Below are positions 1-13,207 of a DNA stretch of 64,000 nucleotides, one piece after another (within the stretch, counting starts at the first letter, position 1; every line of letters begins with the position of its first letter). This DNA comes from Bugula neritina (lineage: Eukaryota > Bryozoa > Gymnolaemata > Cheilostomatida > Bugulidae): positions 4,879,662 through 4,943,661 of the forward strand of contig OZ037770.1 in assembly GCA_964035545.1 (NCBI GenBank). The letters run 5' to 3'. The notes under the pieces were generated by a model that worked only from the letters and a program-made list of their open reading frames with translations, was not told where the DNA came from and did no database searches. The translations under genes were made by a program, and so were the position numbers.

Positions 1-638
1 ATTTAAGAAGTATTAGAAAATGCAGAAATTTACTGCAATTGGTTCATTTTATTTAAGTTAGTACATACTGAAGATCTCAAGTTTTTGCTAATGAACATGA
101 GTTTTGGCCCGAAACTAAAAAAATATCAATAAATACACCTAAATAATCAAGGCTCTTTTTAATTTTCTTTGATTTCCTATGCTTTTTTTCTAATTACAGC
201 AACTTCTGACTGGGGATCGCCACGGTTAGTTTGTAACAGTAGGCAATCCAAATGAAATGAATAAATAGGAAAAAACATGAGAAATCATGCACAATTAAGA
301 AGAACCTTGATTATTTAGGTGTATTTCTTGATGTCTCACTAATTTTAAGCAAAAAGCATTGTTCATTAGCAGCTAAAATGTAAAAATGGCTAAAAACTGC
401 AGATTTCCAGTGTGTACTAAATTAAATAAAAGGACTCAATCACCTTTGCAACATAATTCAATAATTGCATGGTCAAGCAGAATAAACTACAATTAACAGC
501 AACAACAGTGTAATAGTTGCGTAGAAAAGTTGTACTGCAAAAAACTAAAAGAATGCAAAATCTATAAATGTGTGCTACCAAGTAAATGCTGAACAGACAT
601 CATGAAATAGTGTACGAAATACAAACTATTAAACTTAC

Positions 639-1554
639 CTGTTGATCTAATGCAGCCAAAACCTTAAGCTTGGAGTAGTGGAATGGTGCTGTTCGATGTT
701 GATATGCTACAAGTAGCTAAGATGACTCAAATTCTTGCCTTTAGGAGTAAGAGGCCTCAGCTCAGTTTCAACAAAACTTCCAATAATCTCAACGGATGCG
801 CTCAATTAGGAGCCACAACAAAGCACACCCATGTCATTTTAGTAAACTCTAAAAAATGAACGGAAATAAAACTGTTAGAGAGTAAACAGAGAAACATATA
901 GTGATGGGGGAAAAACCTGTCAGCAAAGGTTATATACACTCATAGCCGTAACACGAAGAAAAAGATAATGAATAACAACCTATTCAAGATGACACAAGAA
1001 ACCAAACAAATTTCTTTGACTAAAAAATATAATTAAATACTATATTACTTGGCAAAAAATATTTGTTTTGAACAACGTATTATTGGGAAGAATTGCCAGT
1101 GTCTTAAATTTTGAGATTAAAATTTCTGCCTTATAGCGGAAATAGAGAGGCAATCAATAGTGTACAAAACATGTTTTCAGTCATTGGCTGTTGACTAAAT
1201 TGACAAAGTTAAAGAAAGCTTCCATATCATTATTTATTTTGTTCTCAAGTGTGTGGTTACAGTTTCATGAGTCAGAAATATAATTATTTGAGTTATGAAA
1301 TCAAATGTAGTCAAAAGAGTGTCATACAATTTAAAATGTAGTAATAGAGCTTTGACAATAATTTCTTCTGCTAAGTAAAACAGGTACCATTATGTGCTAC
1401 TTATCTTTTAGAGATGAACATCAAGGATGTTGAAAACAAAATAGTTGTAAATTACAGCAAATACCTTTCTACTTACCTAACCAGAGAAAATAAGTTTTCA
1501 ACCTTGCATGCACTCAGCTGGTTTTCAATGTTTGGATCAGTGACATCTTTATAA
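639..1554 (-). other. Possible exons of an unrecognised minus-strand gene (copy 1)
   Basis: Two stretches look like coding exons on the minus strand. The first (1554-1477) follows an AG acceptor, encodes a peptide containing YKDVTDPNIENQL and ends at a strong GTAAGT donor. The second (716-639) follows an AG, reads 26 codons including TAPFHYSKLKVLAALDQQ and ends at CAG|GTAAGT. Between them 805-711 is also open, including SASVEIIGSFVETEL, but stops bound it. The reading phases of the two exons do not join directly, so an exon is missing or the calls are wrong. I do not recognise the protein. The same features exist in copy 2. Confidence 0.25.
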
Positions 1555-2519
1555 CTGATAGCAGCATTATGTGATAGCTTTAGGAATTGTTACCTTAAAT
1601 CTAAATTATATAGAACAAGAAGTGCAAAAATATGGCATTAGTACTCATTGCACAATACACACTTGCTAGAGTAGCTAATCTAGCATCACATTAATTTAAG
1701 AAAGACAAAATTTTATTACTGTTCACAAATGATGAATATTAAAATTTGAATAATTAGACAAATTAACAATGATATTGATGTTAGTTCAAACATTACTAAT
1801 GGTAAACACCAAAATACTAATAGGAATAGTCATGTTAACATCAATTAGAAAAGTAAAGATAATTTGAAAATGAGACAGTTTATAGGTCTAACGCTTATAG
1901 TTGACAAGCAATTACAGGGCAGTCATATTGATGTAGGCTACCCTCAAAATGTAGCACTTTAAAAATATTAAAAAGACAGCACATATAAGAACATAATCTT
2001 AAAAATAGGCATATGTGACACCTATATTTTGATTAACAAAGAAATCTTCTTTACTTTATTAATCTAGCTCATACAATGGTATTCTGTCTTAGTATGTTAT
2101 TTTAATACTTGAAATCTAATCAGCTACAGAAAAGTACTTCAATTCAAAGGCCTTCATAATTATTCTTTAGTTTGCTATTTAAATAGACAGTAAGGTTGAT
2201 GAATAAAATAAAAGTTAGTAAAGTAAAAACTAAATAAATTGAGAATAATATCTCCACTCTAAGGTTATAATCCTTATAAATTAACATTTTATTACTCCTG
2301 TTATCCTTAGGTATAGTTGTTAGCAATTTAACTATGAGCTCAAAGCCAAATGTCAGTATCAGCATCCCCATTACATTGACTAAGACTGACTTCATAACCC
2401 TCAAGCTGTGGCACTCAATTTCTATAAGTAGTAACTAATAACAAATATAAAATTATTTATTTGCTACTGATAGTGATAATAATAATAATTAAAAATAATA
2501 ATATGATCCATTAAAATAG

Positions 2520-5465
2520 AACTAATAAAGCCAACGACGTTAATGGTATGTCTAACTAAACATGGCATGTCTCGTCTGGCAGTGGGTATGTGGAGGGCCA
2601 GGCAACCTACGGCCGTCAACCCGTTAATGGCACAACTAAAAGAAGATACTCAAGAGAAGACAACAAAGTTGTCATGAAATGCTGCTTCAAAAGTACACCC
2701 AAATTGAGAGGTTATAGAAAAACAATGTATGAGCTCTGTAGACCCGGATCAAAGAATTATTTAAAAAGAATGTGCAAACGCTGGAAAACAGAGGAGAGTT
2801 TAACATCAGCGAATAGAGACTAGCGGATTAAGCAAGAACTATGAAGAAACACAAGCATTTTATGGAAGAAGAACTCCATAAGATTGAAGAAGGAACCTTG
2901 CAAGAACTAGGCACATCAATTGGTGAAGAAGATAATGAAGAGCTAAATTTGCAAATAGAGGATGTTATAGCACAACATGAGATAGCATATAAATCAGCCA
3001 TGAGAATTTTAAGAGTACCTAGTTCAGAGGTAGAAAAAGTGTTAGTAGAAAAATTATAAATGAGCATAACAAACTATCTAATGATCGACTAACACTAAGA
3101 GCCCTTAGGCACATTGAGAGGGTCAAATTACTACAGGCAGTAAAACAGATTAATGATGTGCTAAACTGTGTTGAGATTATTAATACCATTGAGCTTAATA
3201 ACACCACCATGGCTTGTGCGAAAAATAGTAACAGAACAAGTGTGTAACAAAAAGGAAAAAGAAAAACTGACAATGTACAAGTATGGAAAATACGACTGCA
3301 GAAGAAATAAAAAGAAATTAGATCAGACTTAAGTAAAATAGCAGAGTGAAAAAGTAGAGCTTACAATGATTCATTGAGAAGAATGGTTGAAGAAAAATAT
3401 AGGATAAAGAACAAAGAGTGTGGTGTAGTGATTGAAAAACTGAAGCAAAACCTGAGAGCTGTAAGCCAGAAGATAAACAGATATACAGAATGAGTTGATC
3501 AATATAATCAGAACACAATGTTTACAATGATAAGCGTTTTTATCAAGAATTACGAGGAAATGAATACGTACATCTAAAGAGGCACCTGACAAGGAAATCA
3601 AAAGCATTCTGATAAAATATATGGGGTCAGCCAACTAAAAATAATACCAATGCAGAATGACTAAATAAAGTTAGCAACAAATTGGAGCATATGTAAAGAC
3701 AAGGAAATTAGATCTTAGAAACGATGCAAACAACTGGAATAGCAATTAATGTCATAAGGTTGATAAGAAAAAGCATGAAACCTGGAAAACGCAACTGAAA
3801 TACCTGGAAGAAAAGATAGGAGAAATAAAGATTAAACTAAGAATTTTCCAAGGAGACTCTTTATCTCTATCCCTTTTCTCCAACTACCGATTCGCATGAC
3901 AGAAGCGGCTCAATGATGCAAATTTCGACGAGACAGAAAACAAACCATCTCCTATATGTGGATGACCTGAAGGTAAATAGGAAATCAAAGTGGGAACTGG
4001 AAGCTTTGGTAAACACTGCCGGGATCTTCACAAGGAATATAGAAATGAAATTTGGATTGAAAAATGTGCCACACTGGTTATGAGAAAAGGAAAGAAAATT
4101 AAGGACACAGGAATCAGTTTGCCTGATGAACAGGTAATCAAAGATCTGGGTGAGAAGCCGTATAAATATCTAGGAGTTCTTGAGATTGATGGAATACAAA
4201 TATATGAAATGAAAAATAAGATCAAGGAGTACTACAAACAAATAAGAAAAGTTCTGGATTCAAAACTGAATGGTGAGAACACAATCAAAGCAATAAACAC
4301 ATGGGCAGTAACAGCAGTGCATTACACAGCTAGAATACTTGACTGAACTGTTTCATGAGCTAAAAAATATAGACTGAAAGACAAGGAAGCTAATGACAAC
4401 AAACCGTGCACCCTATCCGAGAGCAGATGTAGGCAGGCTGTATTTTAGCAGAAGGGAAGGCGGTAGAAGAATGTTGTCAACTGAAAAATGCATAAAGATT
4501 GAAAACTGCAGCATGTCAGACTACATAAATATAACATAGACTGATAGAAACACCACACTGAATACCTTCCTAAAAGACAGAACAGCGGTAGAACTAAATA
4601 ATGATAAAGTGATAGAAAGAACTGATGAGTGTAAAGAAAAGCTTCACATGGTCAATACATCAAAATGGTGGAAGACATGAAAGCATTTTCCTGGAACTGG
4701 TTGAAGTATGGTTGGCTGAAAAAGGAAACAGAAGGACTGCTGACAGCTGCGCAAAATCAACTATTCACTACTAGAAATTATAAAGTGGCTATGATGAGAG
4801 AACAGGGTAGCAAGAAATGTGGAATGTGTAACGCAAGAGACAAAACTTCGATGCACGTATTGAGTGAGTTTGAGAAGGTAGCAGAAGGAGAATATAAGAA
4901 AAAACACAACCTTTTGGCATTGATAATTTCAATAGTAGTTGTGTGAACTTCGTGGGTTTCAGAAAAGTAAGAATTGGTACGGCCATCAAGCAGAATAAGT
5001 ACTGGAAAATGATAATGTGAAAACCTTGTAAGATTTTAACATACACACTGACGTAGTCATCAAAGTTAGGAGACCCGATATATTAGTAGTTGACAAGCAT
5101 AATGCTGAAACAACGATAATTGATATCACAGTCCCTGTTAACTACAGAGTAAAAGAAAAAAATTCGAAAAGTTAGGAAAATATCAGAATTTAGCACTAGA
5201 ATAAACCCGCCTTTGGAAAACATCAAAAAAGTCATCCCGTTGTAACTGGAGCCTTTGGAGCTTTATACAAGATTGTAGACTGGCTGACACTACTTGGAGT
5301 AGCTGAAAACAAATGCTCATTAATTCAGCAGACACCCTTACTAGGATCAGGATAAGCTCACATCCTGAGGAAAGTTCTAGCCATTTCAGCCTAGTATAAC
5401 TAGGCTAATGGTAAAAGGTTACACCAGCTAAAAAACTACGGTCAATCAACAATAATAATAATAAT
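2520..5465 (+). pseudogene. Decayed R2-type (REL-endonuclease) LINE, copy 1
   Basis: This is a non-LTR retrotransposon broken by many stops and frameshifts. From left to right: an N-terminal block at 2590-2823 (RRYSREDNKVVM); an acidic helical piece at 2841-3059; a reverse-transcriptase remnant with LLYVDDLK near 3950; the RT thumb region at 3990-4346 (YKYLGVLEIDG, then a run ending AINTWAV); a C-terminal zinc-knuckle block at 4665-4946 (CGMC...H, where the expected last Cys is Phe); and a restriction-like endonuclease remnant near 5060-5150 (RRPDILVVDK, then IIDI). The right end runs into an AAT-repeat tail at 5450-5465, typical of LINE 3' ends. Much of the RT palm appears deleted. The breaks I checked also occur in copy 2, so decay mostly predates the duplication. 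The left boundary is approximate. Confidence 0.85.
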
Positions 5466-6569
5466 AGTGCAGTTGGTTCTATTATTAGATTAGCATATCG
5501 ATTATGACTTTTCGATTGCCACCCTGATACTATGAGTAAAATGTACAAGCATACGTGAAAGTATAGATATGATCATAAGTATAAAAATAGGTATAAGTAT
5601 AAATATAAATATAGGTACAAGTATAAAACGAATGATTATATTATTAATAATATTAGTCAGTGATACCTATAACCGTAATGGTTTTTAGACTTACAGTTAT
5701 CATTAACATTAGCTGAGTAATATGATTAGTTAAAATAATGGTATTATTATTATATCATAGTTATAAGTTATAACTCTAGTCTCTAAAGAGCAACAGCAAG
5801 TGTAATTGGGATATTCATATTAAATTTCATATTCACATAGTGAAATGTTTATGTTATGAACTAATTTATTCCTTCAACATTTAACTATAAAAATGATTAA
5901 CACTAACTTTGACCAGCAGTATTACTAAAAGAAGCGTATTACAAATATAAGATAATAAAATTCTAGTAGTAGGACTAATAGTATTACTAGGTCCAGTATT
6001 ATTCTTGTTATCTTATTCATCATTCATGAGTTATCAAATTTAAAATTACTACTTATTAGCATCAGCATATAAAAAGTAAGATCATTAGGAATAATTATCA
6101 TGAGGTATGATCTATGATTTGCATTGTCCATATATAGTTTAATATCAATATGATATATTATTATTGCTGATAGTCTATGTTATAGTTAAATTTATACTTA
6201 TCTTTACAGTTACCTATAGTAGCACTTATTAGTTATTTGTGGTAGCCAAACTAATGTTTAATATTAATAAATTAAACTGAGTATCATAAAAGTGTTACTA
6301 AGAATTTTAATTATAATCGTAATGGTGATCATATTACTTTATTATAATTATTATATTTTATCATTAATGCTAAACTGAGTTAATGTATATACTTTGAGTT
6401 TTACTATTACTCATTATATTTACACTTATAGTAAAACTAAATATGTAAAAGTTATACTGATACTATTATTATTCGTATTTCATTAGACTTACATCTAAGA
6501 TCGCAGTCCTATTACTACTACCACTGATACTAGTACTACAACTAGTACTAGTACTGCTACTAGTACTAG

Positions 6570-6601
<32 letters not shown>

Positions 6602-9600
6602 ATAGTACTGTTACTACTACTACTACTAGTACTACTACTAGGTCTACTACTGTACCAGTACAACTACAAACTTTGAAAATAACTGCAAGAAAGGTATGAC
6701 TTACTCTTTTTCTTAGTCTTACTGTGACTCTCAGTCGTAACGGTAATGTAAAATAAAATTGTGAACTGTAAAGTTAAACCCAAGGCTGAAATTTATTTAA
6801 TTAAATTTAGACAATCTGAATCATTGGCTCAATCCTTGAGTTTGACTATTACTATTATTATTAGTGTTACTATTGTGATTATCATTGGCATTATGCCATT
6901 ATGATTATCATTATGATTGTAATTGTGGTAATTCTAACATTAACTATAATCATAAATTAAAAGGTAATGATTAATGATAATTATTTTCATTTTGTAACCA
7001 TAATGATAATCATAATGATGTAAATTTTGATGTAAAACCAAAATACTAAAACTAAAAGTAAAAGTTATAAAATTAAATGATAAAATATTATAATGATAAT
7101 TATTATATTTATTATATTATTATTGAATATATTATTTCATTAGAAAATAGGTTGCAGCTTAGCATGATTAAAATTCAGTAAAAATTAGTTTACCAACAGC
7201 AAACATGCATGCGTCTTGTCAACATTCAATTCGTAGTGTCATAGCGAAGCCAGATTACTGGTAGTACGACTACTAGAACTACTACTACTAGTGATGGATT
7301 ACAGATCCTTGGCGATTTTAGCTGTGAGTGACCTTCACCTCACATTCTCGTCATGTGCGCGGCATTAGACTAAGTAGAGGGTGTGAAGCACTGAGCTGGA
7401 AAAGAAAGAATATATTTTAATTATAGGTAATACTAATAGTAATATAATTTATGGTAATATATAGGTAATATTATTGAGTTCATTGGTATGGAGTATAGAC
7501 CTATCACTGATAGTATCAGTATCAACTACCACTTACGTACTACTTCAACTTATAACTTACCTTCAACTCAAACTCAAACTGAAACTGCTTGGAATCATTT
7601 GTCTTTGATCATATTGGCATTGTCATTGTGATTGTAATAACTATTAATATTTTTAGTTCAACATCAATGCCGAACATATTGTAACAACTAATAAGATAAT
7701 CATAAGGTTGATATATTTTGCTAATACTAATACTAATAGTTATAGTAATAGTTATACTTATAGTAATTCAGTGTCACTCTCACTCTGGTGGAGTGAGACT
7801 CAGACTTAGAGTTAGAGACAGAGTGAGTCCGAGTAAGTCTGAGTGTTGGTAATAGTAATAGTCATATAAATTTAAATTATATTTACTTATTTCTAGCAAT
7901 CACAATGGCAATAGTTATAGTAACTTTCACTTACTCTTAAATCATTGAACCTGAACTGAAAGTAAAATTAAGCATTATCATTATGATTATCATTATGATT
8001 ATACCTATGATTTTATTATGTTTAAATTAAAAATCAATATCATGATAATATCATAGTGATAGACATATTATTGATAAATGATAATATAAAAGTAATTTGA
8101 TAAATTATACATTTATTTTGAATTAAGGTGATACTGATGCTAGACCGGTACTGAAAGTGATAGTAATACTAATAGTAATAGTAATAGTCATATAAATTTA
8201 AGTTATATTTACTCATTACCGGCAATCACAATGGCAATAGTAACTTAAACTGTAACAGTAATGGTATGGGTATGTTTGAAATTGTCACTATCAGTATTGC
8301 TATGAATCAAAATATAATGCTATCATACCAATAATTTAAAATAATATTACAAAGCTTCAGTAGCAACTTTTACTTGTACCAGTTTGGAATTTTGAATTAT
8401 ACATATTCTTAGTTAAAGTCTTCAAGTTTATTGTCAAAATGAACTTGAAATTAAAGACTTAGTAGTAAAAATTAAACTAAGACTGACTGTAAGTGACTAA
8501 GATTAAAAATAAGTAATTTTAAATATCGATTTAGTATTTTTCTTACTCTTTGTCTTAAAATTGACTTTTATTTTGCACCTACTCCTGGTCAATGATTCTT
8601 TTTTCTATTTATATTACTATTGCTATTAGTATAATTGACTTAAATTTAATAATAGATATGATTATATCTTTATAAATGTGATATTTGATTTTATGAATAG
8701 TAATTCGAAAACTCTTTGGTATTATTTATTTTTGATCATTGTAGTTATTATCATTATATTTGTATAATAATTATGATTATCAAATTCAATATCGATATTT
8801 GTATTATGGTATGGATATCTGCCTCCATCCCATGTTCTGTTTTGCAGTGCCTTTTTACATTCACGTCTAGGTTCACATTGCGATGGTCATACTGATAGCA
8901 CTTGGGGACAGTGATGAGCATAATGATTATCACTAATATTAGGATTATCGTTATTAGGATTTAGAATAATTTAATAAACAAGCAACTTAAAACAAATGTT
9001 TTTACTAATATACATATTAATTACTAATATAAATATACTACTATGAATATTATAATTATTATACTTTACAATTCAAAGTAAGATAATCATAATACGAACT
9101 GGTAAAACTAAATATAAAGTAAATGTAATAATACTAATAGTAGTTATCCATTCCCCTTTGGTTTCACATACTAATAATTGGAAACCTCTGTCCTAATATT
9201 ATTTCTATTAATATTGCTCAAAATTTGATCCCTATTTAATTTTATAGTTCACTCACCAGCTACATAATTTTATTAAAATACATGTGGTATTGGTTATAGT
9301 ACTAGTGAAACTTGAAGTTGAATAGCATGCTTATTACTCACTGCTCTTTGCTTACATTATTAGGGTTACTCTTTAGTCTTAGAGATACCCTAACATAAAC
9401 TTGAAAGCTGGAGGTAGTACTAGTCTAGTGCTGTGTTAATCCTACACTGTTGACTTATCAACACTGTGACTATAATTATGACTCCTAAGTCAAAGTCATT
9501 TTCATATAGTAGTAATCACTATGACAGACTGAAAGTCAGGAAGACTAAATATAATGGTAAAGTGTGTAAGAATAAATCATACTTAATCAATTACTTTTAG

Positions 9601-10380
9601 TTTTGTTACCAGTGTTGGGTCAACTTTCAGAATAAAGAATAAATATAATTATAAAGATAAATGGATAAAAATTCCAATCATGGTTTAATGTGCCTATTTT
9701 AAGCTGTTAATTTAATTACTATAAGTGCTCAAAATACAACTTTTGATTTTCATAATTATGTTTTAATTTAATACAGATACCATAGTATCATATACAGTAG
9801 AATCAGTTGTATCTTATTTAATAATGAAGTAACTTATTGGAGCTTTCACAGTTATTAATTATTTACTTGTTAGTCTTTGAACTAGGACAATGTTTGAAAC
9901 TTGAAGTAGAATGAAGTTTGATTTCAGTTACCGCAATGGTATCTGCAGTCACAATAGGAATACGCATATAACTATGTTTATATTTGTGAAAAATATATAG
10001 TCAAAACTAGATAAGGTAATAGTAATTATAATTGGTTTCACTTTTAATATATTCCTATAAACTGGAAAATAGACAGAAGCATTTAATCATGAAAGTAAAC
10101 CTAGTGGAAGTAAATCAATTCACTAAGTATAGTAAAATATTTACTATTCAGTAAGTTTATTTACTTTAGTTAATTGTACTTGATTATTTCTGTCGGTTTT
10201 TCAGTTGATTTTTTTACCTTTTGCTATAGCATATCAAACTACCACAAAGTCATGCTTCCGTATTACAATTATAAACATAGTGTTACTGTGTAATGTTATA
10301 GTAATGCAATAGTAATATTTGGATCATTGTAAGTATTTCTGTTGTTGTACTGATTGATAAATATTTTTTAGCTTGCATGG
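5466..10380. repeat. Cryptic simple-sequence region, about 4.9 kb (copy 1)
   Basis: No gene is visible. The stretch is built from degenerate short words (TAATAG, TACTAA, AGTAAT, ATTATCATTATGATT) with local pure tracts. It also holds a CTC/GAG-rich foldback at about 7765-7850, where CACTCTCACTC is answered by GAGTGAGAC and its variants. It reads like a long-decayed trinucleotide and tetranucleotide satellite. Confidence 0.6.
6497..6661. repeat. TAC/TAG trinucleotide microsatellite (copy 1)
   Basis: A mosaic of ACT, AGT and CTA triplets with a pure (CTA)n core near 6570-6600. The antisense serine/threonine-rich open frame is a by-product of the repeat. The tract is longer than its partner at about 32470-32612. 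Confidence 0.9.
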
Positions 10381-10427
10381 ATATTTGCAACGATCAAGAT
10401 GTCATTTGAACCTGGACTGGAATAAAG

Positions 10428-12733
10428 ATGGCAAATCGAGAAGCTAGCTACAATTATTCTGCAGAAAGAAACTTGGTAAGCAAAAATAAGCTGCAGCAGT
10501 AAGCAATATGACGATGAACTTTGCTTGATTTTGATTGACCTTAAAATATCTGGTCACCTTTCACCAACGTGGTCCTGCGCGGGTGGCGGGTGACCTTAAA
10601 ATGTCTGTTGCACGTAAAATAAATTTTGTGACAGTCAAAAGTATGCTGATCTTTTTCGTATTTCAGTGCATCAGTGTCTTAGCTTAAGAGCTGAACCCAA
10701 CAATTATGATCTAAAGCTGTTTTTTACTAGAAAGTGATTTTACTGTCTTTCTGATTATTCTTGGTTTTTCAGCTTGATGAATTGAATAAATGGATTTGAG
10801 TTCGGGTATTATGTAATGGATGAAAGAAATTTTTCTTAAATTTGTACTGAGCAATTTTTGCTATTGCTATGATGTTTAGTGATAAAATTGCACCCTTAAT
10901 AACCCTGAAAACTTTCATTACTAGCATTTGTTTATGTTCATTTTTAGGAAATTAAAATGAAGACACAACTCACCGATGCTATCTCACTGTGCCTGCATGC
11001 AGTTTATCTAAAAAGGTACTCCTATTAGCTGGCTCTTGCCCAATACCTGGTTGTCTCTGTAACTATTTTTTGCTCGCAGATGAGTTTTTTGAACTTGACA
11101 TTTTATTGATTTTGAAAGTTATAGTGAGCTTTGAACTTGCTAGCATCGTTTTTAAAGACTTGCTGCAGTTTTTATCAACATTTTTTCAGTCAATGGTGTT
11201 AGTTTGGAAGCTCTCTCACTCCTCTCTCTGTCTCTTTCTCCCACACCTTCCACTCAACCTCTCTCTCTTTCTCCCCCTCTCTCCCACCCTCCCTCTCTCC
11301 CACCCTCCCTCTCTCCCACCCTCTGTCTCTCCCACCTTCTCTCTCTCCCACTCTCCGTCTCTCCCACCTTCTCTCTCTCCTAACCTTTCTCTCTTCCCTT
11401 TTCCACTATCTCTCTGACTCTCTCCCTTTCTCTCTTCTACCCCATCTCTCTTCCATCCTCTCTCCTAACCTTTCTCTCCCACCCCCCCTCTCCCACTCTC
11501 TTTCTCTCTCTAGTTTGCATGGCTTTACCCAATTTTGGTTTATTTTTTTATTTTGTTTCAGAGTATCCAAAAGGAAAGCTAAAATTTATTTAATATATAT
11601 TATACAAACTTGAGCTTTACATATAATATCAAATAAATGCTGTGTTTTGTTAAAACAATGTTTGCAACTTTGTAGTATATTCAAATTCATAAATTATTTG
11701 TAGAGTCACACAACAAGACACTACTCTGACACACTCACAAGTTGCCACTGATCCAGCAGTATAGATGATTGTTTTCTCCACTGGCTATGCTGTCACGCTT
11801 TACTGTTGTGGTGTTTGAAACAAACCAATTGTTTGCCTACGCAGATTAGGGTGAGAAAAAAAGTGAGAAATGAAAGCTGTTTTTAATACCAACTACACTT
11901 AGTTTTTATTGAATGAAAAACAAAGTGAAATCATTAGTTATCCGTTAAATGACTAAATCATTGTTTATAAAGATGAAACACAAATAATCTTATAATATGC
12001 TAATGAAATTTGGCTTTCAAATAGCTTTTTTCTGTATATTTGTTGAGGAAGTTTATCTTCAACAAAACTTCGTAGCTGTTGAATATGTGGAGAGTGTTTT
12101 ATATTGCATAAATTTATAGAGTAAAAGGTTCTCATCAAACTTTTACAACTTAGCTCATCTACGGTTTAAAAGTGTGAGTCACCCTTCACACTAGAGTTTT
12201 ATAAAGTTTTAATGAATGTGCAGTATTTTATAAAATATTGTGTGTCTCGTAAATTTAGCTATTTCTACCTTTTCAGTGAGATTGGAGTAAACACACCTCA
12301 AAATTCACATCTGGTATCACATTGATTTATCGCAAGTCAAAGTACACCTACTAACTCTTCCTTCCTTAATACCTGCTTGATTTTGCACTTCTACTCATTT
12401 CATATACCTAACATTTCTCTTGCAGATGAATTACATCTTTTAAGTTGTAAAAGCCTTAAATAGCATGAAATTAATGAGGTTTAAACCGTGGCCACACTAA
12501 CTATTGATGCGTTTATTGATGGGTTAAATTACACGAAAATATTGTCTCTTTCTTTTTAGTTTCACCTAAAGTATTACATACTATTGATGGAGGCTTTGCT
12601 GAAGTTTTTGGGTGATGATTTGTCAATAATTTTCCAGAGAAGATGATGCCACGGTGGCTGGCATCATTATGCAGTTTCCAAATTTCTTTCGGCTTTGCTC
12701 TAGTGAAAATGTTGGAAAACAATCAACAAAAAG
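10428..12733 (+). CDS. Putative first coding exons of a plus-strand gene (DED/caspase-like candidate), copy 1
   Basis: Three phase-compatible exons are visible. Exon 1 (10428-10475) starts at an ATG and encodes MANREASYNYSAERNL before GTAAGC. Exon 2 (10948-11015) follows TTTTTAG and includes KTQLTDAISLCLHAVYLK, ending in phase 2 at AG|GTACTC. Exon 3 (12638-12733) follows TTTTCCAG and begins in the matching phase; it includes EDDATVAGIIMQFPNFFRL and ends in phase 2 at AG|GTTTGT. The same exons persist in copy 2. I do not recognise these peptides with certainty. Position and strand suggest they are the N-terminus of the gene whose death-fold exon and caspase-like exons follow. The minus-strand frame over exon 3 is probably a shadow. 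Confidence 0.35.
11210..11515. repeat. CT-rich polypyrimidine minisatellite (copy 1)
   Basis: About 300 bases of nearly pure C+T, with recurring units such as CTCTCCCACC and TCTCTCTCCCAC. It lies in the putative intron between 11015 and 12638. It is almost purely purine on the other strand, so it could form triplex DNA. Copy 2 carries a slightly rearranged version. Confidence 0.9.
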
Positions 12734-13102
12734 GTTTGTACCATAAACGAAGTTATTGTGTGCGTGTTGTCAAAGCATAAAGTGTGCTGGAAATTTTTGG
12801 GTTTCTGTTGAGATGCGTTTTTGCTTTTCCTGCATGAAAAAAGTTCCAGTTTCAGTTAATATCACTAGCGGAGTGCCCACCTATATTTTAAATCATATTG
12901 ATGCATAAGTTCTTTTTGTAATATTAAAAGTATAACTTGCTTAATTGCTATTCAATGCCCTTTGAAGTTTCCAACTGTAATTAATTAGTTGATTTGGCAG
13001 CATAGTATCGATGATTGATGAAGGCAGCCGATATAATTATAAGCATAAATATCTATATCTACATGAAGATGTCATTCCCAATGATTGTTATTCTGAAATC
13101 AG

Positions 13103-13207
13103 CTGATTAAGTTATCACAAACTAAACATTTTGACCAGCGGCTTGCAATGCAACTCGGTGAAATTTCAGACCTAGATAAATTGAATTTCTTACTGAAAAT
13201 CGTGAAG
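13103..13207 (+). CDS. Death-effector-like domain exon, copy 1
   Basis: A 35-codon exon runs between AAATCAG and AAG|GTATTA, phase 0 at both ends. It contains FDQRLAMQLGEISDLDKLNF followed by LLKIVK. The pattern (amphipathic helix, short acidic turn, then DLDKLNFLL) fits helices 1-3 of a death-effector domain, the fold that recruits caspase-8-type initiators. A possible helix-4 piece (LPPNELEKILEF, then a stop) lies at about 14800-14840. Copy 2 has the exon with a few substitutions and still open. The assignment rests on pattern only; a DEATH domain or chance are alternatives. The phase does not connect directly to the exon ending at 12733, so an exon is missing. Confidence 0.4.

Noticed and set aside
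3019-3634. Minus-strand hydrophobic open frames of 66-87 codons over the LINE
   Set aside because: Antisense shadows of the decayed LINE; duplicated unchanged in copy 2.
12513-12722. Minus-strand 69-codon frame, also in copy 2
   Set aside because: Overlaps a plus-strand exon-like frame with better splice signals; no recognisable motif.
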